Shown here: positions 1 through 7,144 of the stretch, piece after piece
Layout of the letters: each line of letters opens with the position of its first letter
How positions within the stretch are numbered: the stretch's first letter is position 1
Origin: Desulfurococcaceae archaeon
Lineage (GTDB): Archaea; Thermoproteota; Thermoprotei_A; Sulfolobales; Desulfurococcaceae
Assembly (NCBI GenBank): GCA_023269825.1
Contig: JAGDWI010000003.1
Location: forward strand, 124,001-188,000
Length of the DNA: 64,000 nucleotides
Direction of reading: 5' to 3'
Translations under genes and position numbers: made by a program
The notes under the pieces: generated by a model
Told to the model about the DNA's origin: nothing
Seen by the model: only the letters and a program-made list of their open reading frames with translations
Database searches by the model: none

Positions 1-836
1 AAGAACTACTTAAAGGCGGAAAAATACCTGGAAACATTATACCAGATAGGTTTCTCAAACATACAAGACTCATAGACTTCGCTTCCACAGTAGGGTGGCG
101 TATAGTTAGAATAGCAACACACCCCGCTGTTCAAAGTAAGGGTATTGGTAGCTGGGCCATGGAGAAAATTTTCGAAGAAGTAAAAGAAAGAGGGCTTGAT
201 TGGCTTGGATCAGGGTTCGGGGTAACAGAAGAATTACTCCGTTTCTGGATTAAGAACGGGTTCAGCGTTATTCACATAAGTCCCGATAGAAACCCCGTTA
301 GCGGAGAATACACCGTCTTGGTTTTAAAACCAGCTAATGAGAAAACCGCTAAACTCATAGAAATAGCTCAACTAGAGTTCAAAATGAAAATTCTGAATAG
401 TCTTCCAATAAACTATAGGGAGCTAGAACCCGAAGTAGCTCTCTTACTGCTTGATAATCAACCATACATATACAATGATAAGCCATTAAATGTTTTCTCG
501 ACAATAGCGCTTGATAGACTTTGGACGTATTGTAAGGGGCCTATGACGTTTGAAGCCGCAGCTGACTTAATGTACGGTATTAGTAGAGTACATTGGTTAA
601 CAAAGAAAGAATCACGGCCAAACCTGGATAAGATACAAGAGTTGCTTTTAATTACAAAAGCACTCCAAGGACTTACGTGGGATGAAGCATCAGAGTTATT
701 GAAGAAACCAGTGAAAACACTCCAGGAAATGGGTCACGAGATAGCCTGTATTTACTTCAGGTACTTAACGAGAATTGAACCAGATGAGTATACTCCAGGC
801 GTAAATATAGGTACATATAAAACTGGGATATTATAA
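1..836 (+). CDS. tmcA: tRNA(Met) cytidine acetyltransferase TmcA, C-terminal part (cut by window edge)
   Basis: The window opens inside this gene. Reading in frame from base 3 gives 277 residues to the stop. The match is to the C-terminal part of the archaeal TmcA/Nat10 family, which uses acetyl-CoA and ATP to form N4-acetylcytidine in tRNA. The visible part is the GNAT acetyltransferase fold, with the acetyl-CoA loop QSKGIGSW encoded near bases 133-156, followed by the helical tail. The helicase-like and N-terminal domains lie outside the window. An internal ATG at 159 is not the real start, because similarity to the GNAT fold extends upstream of it. The Sua5 gene follows 30 bases downstream on the same strand, so two tRNA-modification genes may be co-transcribed. 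Confidence 0.85.
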   Translation, partial: ELLKGGKIPGNIIPDRFLKHTRLIDFASTVGWRIVRIATHPAVQSKGIGSWAMEKIFEEVKERGLDWLGSGFGVTEELLRFWIKNGFSVIHISPDRNPVSGEYTVLVLKPANEKTAKLIEIAQLEFKMKILNSLPINYRELEPEVALLLLDNQPYIYNDKPLNVFSTIALDRLWTYCKGPMTFEAAADLMYGISRVHWLTKKESRPNLDKIQELLLITKALQGLTWDEASELLKKPVKTLQEMGHEIACIYFRYLTRIEPDEYTPGVNIGTYKTGIL

Positions 837-866
837 TGGGTTTCACTACTCCAGCGGGTACCCTGA

Positions 867-1934
867 ATGACGATCATTTTAAGAACAGATGCTTTTAGGC
901 CTGACCTGCAGGTGATAAAGCAAGCTGCACAAATACTACTAGGTGGAGGCATAGTAGCTTTCCCAACGGAAACAGTCTATGGACTAGGCGCAGTGGTGTT
1001 TAACGAAGAAGCCGTTAACAAGATCTTCTGGGCTAAGAGGAGGCCACCGGATAATCCCTTAATAATCCATATATCGAAGATATCTATGCTCGATGAAGTA
1101 GCTGTGGACATCCCCGAGGAAGCATTTAGGTTAATACGCGTGTTTTGGCCTGGTCCACTAACACTGATCCTGAATAGGAATCCCAAAGTACCTAAACTGG
1201 TTACAGGCGGATTAGACACCGTTGCTGTAAGAATGCCCGCGCACCCTGTTGCATTAAGCTTAATCGATGAAACTGGTTTCCCTCTCGCTGCACCCAGTGC
1301 AAACATCGCTGGTAGACCAAGTCCTACTACAGCTGAGCACGTGATAAGGGATCTACATGGAAGAGTGGATGCAGTAATAGACGCTGGTGAAACTATCTAT
1401 GGTGTTGAATCAACTATAGTAAACATTCTATCTAAACCACCTGTTTTACTTAGACCAGGAGCGTACTTGGTTGAAGACATTGAGAGGGTCTTAGGTACGA
1501 GGATCATTGTTCCAGATTATGCCAGAGGATTAAGGGAGTCAGATACAGCGTTAGCACCTGGGTTGAAATACCGGCACTACTCGCCTGAAACCCCGTTAAT
1601 TCTAGTTGAACCTCTTTCAAGCGATTTATCCAAGCTCGTGGATACCGTGAAAGAACTATCACTGAAATACATTAAGAACGGGTTTAAAGTATGCGTTATT
1701 GCATCAAAAGAAACTCTCAGTAATTACGCGTTTAATTCACATAACGTGATTGTTTTAAGCATTGGTTCACGACTCAACTTATTTGAAGTTGCTAAGAACC
1801 TTTTCAAGGTTCTTAGGAGCTTAGACGACTTAGGTTGCAGTGTTGCAATAGTGGAGGGATTCGAAGAACGAGGACTTGGATTAACAATAATGAACAGGTT
1901 GAGAAAAGCCTCTACGCTTAAGATACAAGCCTAG
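867..1934 (+). CDS. sua5: Threonylcarbamoyl-AMP synthase, Sua5 type
   Basis: This enzyme makes threonylcarbamoyl-AMP from threonine, bicarbonate and ATP. That is the first step of t6A37 formation in ANN-decoding tRNAs, and KEOPS completes it. The 355 residues fit the long Sua5 form: a YrdC domain (about 1-210), a linker, and a C-terminal Rossmann-like Sua5 domain. YrdC signatures are KRRPPDNPL at 57-65 and SANIAG at 144-149. The linker motif APGLKYRHYSP near 230-240 is the conserved Sua5 linker. The KEOPS genes that use its product (kae1, bud32 and two Pcc1-type genes) are elsewhere in this window. ATG start. Confidence 0.95.
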   Translation: MTIILRTDAFRPDLQVIKQAAQILLGGGIVAFPTETVYGLGAVVFNEEAVNKIFWAKRRPPDNPLIIHISKISMLDEVAVDIPEEAFRLIRVFWPGPLTLILNRNPKVPKLVTGGLDTVAVRMPAHPVALSLIDETGFPLAAPSANIAGRPSPTTAEHVIRDLHGRVDAVIDAGETIYGVESTIVNILSKPPVLLRPGAYLVEDIERVLGTRIIVPDYARGLRESDTALAPGLKYRHYSPETPLILVEPLSSDLSKLVDTVKELSLKYIKNGFKVCVIASKETLSNYAFNSHNVIVLSIGSRLNLFEVAKNLFKVLRSLDDLGCSVAIVEGFEERGLGLTIMNRLRKASTLKIQA

Positions 1935-1948
1935 ATTATCCCTATAAC

Positions 1949-2230
1949 CTATAGTTTAACTTCTATATGCGTTGTTTCGAGAACATAGTTTGGTAGATAC
2001 TTTGAAAACAGAGATTTCACTGCATTTAATACTGCTTCATTGGATTCCCTGCTCCCATATAGTCTTAGAACAGCTTCATTGAATCCAGGATATAAATGTA
2101 GGCTTGCTGTGAACTTACCATTATACATGATTCTTATGCTATAAGAGTGCCTTTCAGCCCATAATCCACTCTTCCTGAGCTCGCTTACTATTTCATTCAG
2201 TAACTTCACGTTTAAACCAACTGGTAGCAT
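1949..2230 (-). CDS. Small protein of unknown function, 93 aa
   Basis: I do not recognise this protein. It is 93 residues, predicted alpha/beta, with an N-terminal helix (LNEIVSELRKSG), a central run of beta-strand-like segments, and a charged helix before the C-terminus. It has no cysteines, no signal peptide and no membrane segment. It lies tail to tail with sua5, with 14 bases between the stops, and is followed on the opposite side by the divergent UbiX gene. The ATG start at 2230 fits codon use and there is no in-frame alternative upstream within the gap. The size and strand pattern slightly resemble the Pcc1 ferredoxin-like fold, but I see no specific motif. Confidence 0.6.
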   Translation of the reverse strand: MLPVGLNVKLLNEIVSELRKSGLWAERHSYSIRIMYNGKFTASLHLYPGFNEAVLRLYGSRESNEAVLNAVKSLFSKYLPNYVLETTHIEVKL

Positions 2231-2342
2231 TACTTTATCCCATGAACCACGGTTACATCAATGTATTATAAAAATTTTATTAGATTAAATCATCATAGCC
2301 TAAGTGCGAACACGGGATGATAAGGCTCTAAAGGACTGAAAA

Positions 2343-2963
2343 ATGATGAACCCGCGCAGGGATGACTGTGCTTCTAATCTAATAGTTGCTTTAACTGGTG
2401 CAAGTGGTATATCTTATGGTTTACAGTTGCTTAAACACATTGGGACTGCGAGAAACAAATATGAATTCGTTTACGTTGTCTACACTGAGAACGCATTAAG
2501 AGTTGCCCGCGTTGAGGAAAACGTTGATCTAGGAAATCTTTTATCACTATATAAAATAGATGCTGTTTACTCCGAGAAGGACATAGATGCACCTATTGCT
2601 AGTTCCAGTAACTTAATATGCTCCGATATGGTTATTATACCTGCTTCCCTGAACACTATTGCTAAAGTAGCTAATGGAGTACAGGATAATTTAGTGACTA
2701 GAACTGCCTGCAATATACTACGTTTGAAAAGAAAACTCATAGTAGTGTTTAGGGAAACACCATTATCCACTATTGATCTAAGAAATCTCCTTAGATTAGC
2801 AACTGCTGGGGCCACTATTTTACCGGCTTCACCAGCATTTTATCCAAGACCTAAATCCGTTGAGGATATGTTGAATTTTATTGCGGGCAAAGTCTTCGAT
2901 GTACTTGGTATATATCACAATATATATCCTAGATGGAATAGTTTTTCCTCGGGGCAATCGTAA
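2343..2963 (+). CDS. ubiX: UbiX family flavin prenyltransferase
   Basis: Members of this family join dimethylallyl phosphate to reduced FMN, giving the prenylated flavin cofactor of UbiD decarboxylases. The nucleotide loop LTGASGISYG (residues 16-25) and the later segment VANGVQDNLVTR, followed by a proline-containing active-site strand (VVFRETPLS), are typical. The 206 residues are slightly longer than the usual 190 because of about 12 extra N-terminal residues, so the true start may be downstream. No UbiD gene is in the window, so the partner decarboxylase must be elsewhere. The Cys-rich gene at 3026 follows on the same strand. Confidence 0.88.
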   Translation: MMNPRRDDCASNLIVALTGASGISYGLQLLKHIGTARNKYEFVYVVYTENALRVARVEENVDLGNLLSLYKIDAVYSEKDIDAPIASSSNLICSDMVIIPASLNTIAKVANGVQDNLVTRTACNILRLKRKLIVVFRETPLSTIDLRNLLRLATAGATILPASPAFYPRPKSVEDMLNFIAGKVFDVLGIYHNIYPRWNSFSSGQS

Positions 2964-3025
2964 AGATATATTAGGAGACAGACATAGATTTTTATGAGAA
3001 TCCGATAACGGCTAGGTGCCTATTA

Positions 3026-3433
3026 ATGAAAAACACCACTAGCGATAGTTTTAGAAGTCGCCCTTACTCTCATGCTCATAAACAATATAAACCAATACAT
3101 CACGAAGAAGCAGAGAGAGAAAAGAAAATAGCCCCGCAGCCAATTGGTGAAAAATGTAATCCCCTTTGCCCATTATTCATGTGCACTAGAAACGCGTTAT
3201 TTGTCGCTAATAAACCAATCAAGGGAAGAGTAATTAAAGTAGCTCAATGTAGATTAATTGGCGGCGATTGCATAGGAGGAGAGTGCCAGTATGCCTCATG
3301 TAGGTTAAATAGTCTTTTACCAAACAACAAGTGCGCTAAAGCATTAGAGAAAAAGTTCTCTAGGCCGCCGGATGAGGAAATATTTAGAGAAATGATGAGA
3401 GTAGAAGAATACGATATAAGTGACTTAAAGTAA
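3026..3433 (+). CDS. Cysteine-rich protein of unknown function
   Basis: I do not recognise the family. The 135-residue protein has a basic, His-containing N-terminal tail (about 1-40), then eight cysteines at residues 44, 48, 53, 75, 82, 87, 92 and 103. They fall in two groups: C-x3-C-x4-C and C-x6-C-x4-C-x4-C. The C-terminal end is acidic and helical. This spacing could hold zinc or an iron-sulfur cluster, but which is not clear from sequence. A GGTG ribosome site sits 8 bases before the ATG. It lies just after ubiX and converges with endA. Its small size and intact frame next to conserved genes argue that it is real. Confidence 0.65.
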   Translation: MKNTTSDSFRSRPYSHAHKQYKPIHHEEAEREKKIAPQPIGEKCNPLCPLFMCTRNALFVANKPIKGRVIKVAQCRLIGGDCIGGECQYASCRLNSLLPNNKCAKALEKKFSRPPDEEIFREMMRVEEYDISDLK

Positions 3434-3460
3434 GTAACGGGGTCTGTGAGCAATCCTTTT

Positions 3461-4021
3461 TCACGGTTTCCACCAGTTAAAGACAAGGTATTTTACGTCG
3501 CTTCCATCTTCCTTAACAATGGCTATTACTAGTTTCTTTCTAACGGAATGCAGTAATCTACCGGCTCTAACTAGTTCTACTGGGTCAATTATCTCGCTAT
3601 TAGTATATACTAGGACCCCGAATGGGGCGTGATCTATTCCCGGCCCATGCCTATATATCATGTAATCGCACCCGAATTTTAATCCTCGTCTAACTACGAA
3701 TCCTCTTTTCTTTAAGTCAACGTATACACGGTATAAGGCTGAGAACTTGTTTACTCTTAATTCACCAATCTCCAGTAATTCCTTCCAACTCAGTATTTTT
3801 CCATTCTCAATTACGTTGATGAGATTTTTCTCGGCTAGGTATACTGCTTCTATAATTGAAAGCTCTAAAGGAGATTTTATGTCCCTGCTTCTTGGTTTAT
3901 TTACTCCGAGAAAAGTTCCATGATATCCTTTCCAGTATAATTCGTTTCCACACTCATAGTCGAATACTACTACTCTATTTCCGAGTAGAAACCCGTAGCA
4001 ACTCTTATTTTCTTTTTCTAT
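3461..4021 (-). CDS. endA: tRNA-intron endonuclease, catalytic subunit (apparent ATA start)
   Basis: This enzyme cuts the bulge-helix-bulge at tRNA exon-intron junctions. The translation from base 4021 gives 186 residues, the usual length of an archaeal EndA subunit. It has the N-terminal domain (LLGNRVVVFDYE, ELYWKGYHG) and the catalytic domain with YRHGPGIDHAPFGV, and the lysine in SVRKKLVIAIV, so the Tyr/His/Lys triad appears complete. No ATG, GTG or TTG exists in frame between the stop at 4058-4060 and an internal ATG at 3661, which would remove two thirds of the protein. The best start is ATA at 4021-4019. It follows GAGGT by 7 bases and overlaps the upstream TAG stop as ATAG. Crenarchaeal EndA usually pairs with a second subunit, which is not seen here. 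Confidence 0.85.
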   Translation of the reverse strand: MEKENKSCYGFLLGNRVVVFDYECGNELYWKGYHGTFLGVNKPRSRDIKSPLELSIIEAVYLAEKNLINVIENGKILSWKELLEIGELRVNKFSALYRVYVDLKKRGFVVRRGLKFGCDYMIYRHGPGIDHAPFGVLVYTNSEIIDPVELVRAGRLLHSVRKKLVIAIVKEDGSDVKYLVFNWWKP

Positions 4022-4698
4022 GTTGCCGACCTCGCTATTGCGAGATACCGTACCTCCTCACCGACGTTTTTCAGGAAATCGCTTATTTCCTCTAAGTGTT
4101 CAAATATGTCTTTAAGTATTAGTAGAGCTGTAATGTATCCCGAGTACCTAGCATATATTTCAAACAAGCTCTTCCTGTATATTGTGTCTATTTTCTCCTC
4201 TGTTTCGAAGACACTACTTATTATTCCTAGTACTGCTTTAGGTGAGAGCCTTATTTTCATGAACGCGTCTTCTAGGTCCTGTACTTGTTTCTTCTCAATT
4301 TCAATTATATTTATGAAAGTGTCTAATACGTCTTTGTCTAATAACACCTTATTCTCGTGTGCCAAGTATACTCTGTACGCTACACCATCTATTTGTTGAA
4401 GGACTCTATCAAGAGTTCTTATAATGTTTATAAAGCTAGATGAGTAGAATACTACCTCACTGCTTTTAATAAGGTACTCCATTATGAGAACAACTAGTTC
4501 CTCGCCTTTGTTCTTGATGTTTCTTACTTTTTCATATATTTTCCCTAGGTCTCCCCCTCCTTTTCCTTCCTGGTAAACTTTCAGCATTAAGTTTAATTCG
4601 CTCATTTCATCTCTAACTATTCTACACATGTTGACAATGTGTTCTATCGCTGTCATTTCCACGAGTGATTCTCGCCTCTCTTCAATCATCTCAATCAC
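4018..4698 (-). CDS. PhoU-like / DUF47-like helical protein
   Basis: The 226-residue protein is almost entirely alpha-helical, with heptad-like acidic and hydrophobic repeats. It resembles the DUF47/PhoU-like family, which is often linked to phosphate transport control. I see no transporter gene nearby, so the role here is open. The gene is directly upstream of endA and shares the bases ATAG with it, so the two are probably translated together. The GTG start at 4698 is listed. An ATG nine bases inside (4689) is equally possible, since GTGA lies just before it. Confidence 0.65.
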   Translation of the reverse strand: MIEMIEERRESLVEMTAIEHIVNMCRIVRDEMSELNLMLKVYQEGKGGGDLGKIYEKVRNIKNKGEELVVLIMEYLIKSSEVVFYSSSFINIIRTLDRVLQQIDGVAYRVYLAHENKVLLDKDVLDTFINIIEIEKKQVQDLEDAFMKIRLSPKAVLGIISSVFETEEKIDTIYRKSLFEIYARYSGYITALLILKDIFEHLEEISDFLKNVGEEVRYLAIARSAT

Positions 4699-4754
4699 TC
4701 TGATTCATAAATAATCAGCTAAGAGGCTTTAAAATATAATTTGAGCATGGAGAG

Positions 4755-6371
4755 GTGCTTGCCCTGAGAGTTGCAGTTGTAGATGCTCTTGCAAGAGCTA
4801 GGGGCAAAAGATACTCTACCTTTGATGTCGTGGGAGCAGGGCCTAGAGTAGTTGCGGGAATCGTTGAAAAATACGCTGAAGTAGAATTCTACACGTATGA
4901 AAATGCCCCTGCATTATTATCAAAAGCAGCTGACATAGACGTAGTCATGATCTCAGCTATGTCTACCGATATTTATGCGGTGAAGAAGCTAGTTAACCGC
5001 TTACGGGAATCAGAATACCGTGGATTAATTATTCTAGGAGGACCCATTAGTTTTGAATACGTCAAAGTTCTCAATGAAGTACCAGTCGACTACGTGGTCG
5101 TAGGTGAAGCGGAAATCCCTTTAACTAAATTGATGCCGGCATTAAAGAATTCATCAAATGATCTCGTATCAGTCCCCGGGTTAGCTTATAGGGATCGCGG
5201 AAAAATTAAATTAACTTCCAGCCACGTATATACACCAATAGAGGTCATGGAATCAATCAAACCTTGGACAAGAGTAAACGAAGCATTCAAATATCCTCAA
5301 ATATATAGATTCTATGTAGAAGTCGTCAGGGGATGCAGCAACTATAATAGGCCAACCATAAGTCTTCCTGGAAGAGAATGCATTAACTGCGAGAAGTGTA
5401 GAAGCCCGGTGCTTGAGGAAAGATTAAGTTGCCCCATGAATATTCCACCTGGCTGCGGCTTCTGCAGTGTTCCATACATGTTTGGCTCACCTAGAAGCAG
5501 AAGCGTAAAATCAGTACTTAATGAAGTATTAGAATTACTGCAACATGGAGCTAGAAGAATCGTGTTAAGTGCACCGGATTTCCTTGATTATATGAGGGAG
5601 AAAACGGTTAAAGGCCCATTAACTGATCCATGCTATCCTCCAGCTAATATTGATGCCATTGAAGAATTACTGAATACCCTTACTTCTATCGAAGAAGTAA
5701 AAAACGGTAAAGCTGTTGTAATGATTGAGAACATTAAAGCATGCTTAGTTAATGAAGATGTAGGAGCTATACTAGGAAAATACTTGAAAGACACAACAGT
5801 TCACATAGGACTCGAAACGGGTTGCGATTGGTTTAATGAGAAATTTCTCGGTAAACCAATTAAACTTAAACACGTGGTGAATGCAGCGAGGATCCTGAGA
5901 AAGTATGGATTGAGACCTTACGTCTATTTAATGACAGGGCTACCGTTCGCAACCAGCGAAGTCTACGCTGAAACCTTAACTGCAGTTAATTCTCTAAGAG
6001 AGTGTGGTGTGGAAAAAATAACTTTATATAAGTACATAAATCTACCTGCTACAGCATTCGAGAACCTTAAACCAGTAATGGTTAAAAACATGAACATAGT
6101 AAGTAAGCTGAAGAAGTCTATTGACCTATATAATTTAGCGACTAAAAGACGCTTCCTAGGTGAGAAAATTGAAGTATGGTTCCTTGAATTTCATGGAAAA
6201 ACCTATGGATACCCTGTTAAGCATGGACCAGTAGTATTTGTTGAGGATTCATATAATAGAAGACTAAGTGGTTGCAGAGGCTTAGTTAAAATTACAGACA
6301 TTGAGACAAGGTTCATGAAGGGGCGTCTTGTTTCAGTTTTAGAGTGCCCAGAAAGATCTCAAAGTTCTTAA
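4755..6371 (+). CDS. B12-binding-type radical SAM protein
   Basis: The N-terminal 150 residues look like the Rossmann-type B12-binding domain of COG1032 radical SAM proteins (LIILGGP, VDYVVVGEAEIPL), but the base-on DxHxxG motif is not visible. The radical SAM domain follows. Its cysteines are C226, C234 and C237, a C-x7-C-x2-C pattern rather than the common C-x3-C-x2-C, ending in GCGFCSVP. Four more cysteines sit just upstream in RGCSNY and RECINCEKC and could bind a second cluster. The substrate is unknown; the family contains methylthiotransferases and methylases. The start is uncertain: GTG at 4755 overlaps the ribosome site GAGGTG, while CTG at 4764 has normal spacing. The 3' end overlaps the convergent gene by 59 bases. 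Confidence 0.8.
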   Translation: MLALRVAVVDALARARGKRYSTFDVVGAGPRVVAGIVEKYAEVEFYTYENAPALLSKAADIDVVMISAMSTDIYAVKKLVNRLRESEYRGLIILGGPISFEYVKVLNEVPVDYVVVGEAEIPLTKLMPALKNSSNDLVSVPGLAYRDRGKIKLTSSHVYTPIEVMESIKPWTRVNEAFKYPQIYRFYVEVVRGCSNYNRPTISLPGRECINCEKCRSPVLEERLSCPMNIPPGCGFCSVPYMFGSPRSRSVKSVLNEVLELLQHGARRIVLSAPDFLDYMREKTVKGPLTDPCYPPANIDAIEELLNTLTSIEEVKNGKAVVMIENIKACLVNEDVGAILGKYLKDTTVHIGLETGCDWFNEKFLGKPIKLKHVVNAARILRKYGLRPYVYLMTGLPFATSEVYAETLTAVNSLRECGVEKITLYKYINLPATAFENLKPVMVKNMNIVSKLKKSIDLYNLATKRRFLGEKIEVWFLEFHGKTYGYPVKHGPVVFVEDSYNRRLSGCRGLVKITDIETRFMKGRLVSVLECPERSQSS

Positions 6372-6717
6372 TGAGCTCGTCTACCTCTATGGCTTTGCTC
6401 TCATATCCTTGCTTGTACAGTATTCTAGACATGTCTCTCAAAATACTGATCATGTAGGGTATCGAGATCAAGGTTAGCATTCTATAGTATGTGCTAATGT
6501 ACTTTATTAACTTATCCTCCCCCGCGCGTGATTCAACCACGTCTCTAGCTTCACGTAGAATTGAGGGTGCTCTCATGAAAATAGCCTTGACGGCTTCTAC
6601 GTATTTAAACATCTCGTCAACATTACTAGATGATGCAGCTAACTTGCCATCATTAATCACGTCTTCGCAGTCATCTACGAGCTGTTTAATAGATGATAAA
6701 AGGTCATGGAACACCAT
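6313..6717 (-). CDS. Small helical protein of unknown function
   Basis: I do not recognise this 134-residue protein. It is predicted to be nearly all helix, with repeated pattern LxxxxxxLxxDxx and no cysteine pair, signal peptide or clear membrane span. The region YYRMLTLISIPYMISIL is hydrophobic but interrupted by charge nearby. AGGT lies 7 bases before the ATG. It starts only 5 bases after the stop of the AbrB-like gene, so the two form an operon below glyS. Its end overlaps the end of the radical SAM gene on the other strand by 59 bases. A PhoU-like helical bundle is possible but is only a guess. Confidence 0.6.
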   Translation of the reverse strand: MVFHDLLSSIKQLVDDCEDVINDGKLAASSSNVDEMFKYVEAVKAIFMRAPSILREARDVVESRAGEDKLIKYISTYYRMLTLISIPYMISILRDMSRILYKQGYESKAIEVDELIKNFEIFLGTLKLKQDAPS

Positions 6718-6722
6718 TAAAT

Positions 6723-7094
6723 CTACCTAGCTTTCCTAATGGTGGCTATACTGTTGTCTGCTACACCTTGTTTTTCAAGCTCAACGGGATAAACTACGAC
6801 TGCGTTGTCCTTGGATTCCACAACCTCTGCTGTAAATAGTACCTTTTTCTTACCTGCTACAACTACCTCTACAGTATCACCTGTTTTAATGCCTAGCTCG
6901 CTGGCAATGTGAGATGGTAGTTTCGCAATGGGTTTATTTAGTGTTCTATCGTACTTAATTCTTATTCTTTTCTCGCCTAGGTGTTTTTTCTCGCCTTTTA
7001 GTTCTGATGCTGACGGTATTATCGCTATTAACTTAGATACATCTATTTTTTGTTTTTCTTCTTGACTCGGTGTTTCAGGTTTCTCGTTCTCCAT
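6723..7094 (-). CDS. Small protein with AbrB/SpoVT-like swapped-hairpin domain
   Basis: The 123-residue protein has a charged, disordered N-terminus (about 1-25) and then a stretch resembling an AbrB-type swapped hairpin: IAKLPSHIASELGIKTGDTVEV. Proteins with this fold are DNA-binding regulators or antitoxins, but the usual basic strand at the domain start is only partly evident. The start is an ATG with GGTG 8 bases upstream. It follows glyS by 50 bases on the same strand and precedes the helical gene at 6717. AbrB domains paired with PhoU-like helical proteins are known in archaea, so this pair may be a split version. The function is not established. Confidence 0.6.
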   Translation of the reverse strand: MENEKPETPSQEEKQKIDVSKLIAIIPSASELKGEKKHLGEKRIRIKYDRTLNKPIAKLPSHIASELGIKTGDTVEVVVAGKKKVLFTAEVVESKDNAVVVYPVELEKQGVADNSIATIRKAR

Positions 7095-7144
7095 TTGTTT
7101 AACACCTATACATTATTTACTATCAAAAATAAGTTAATTTAGCT

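Noticed and set aside
752-952. Minus-strand open frame across the tmcA-sua5 junction
   Set aside because: Shadow of two strongly supported genes, no ribosome site and no recognisable protein.
3856-4399. Plus-strand frames opposite endA and the PhoU-like gene
   Set aside because: Antisense shadows; translations have no family features and the minus-strand genes explain the region.
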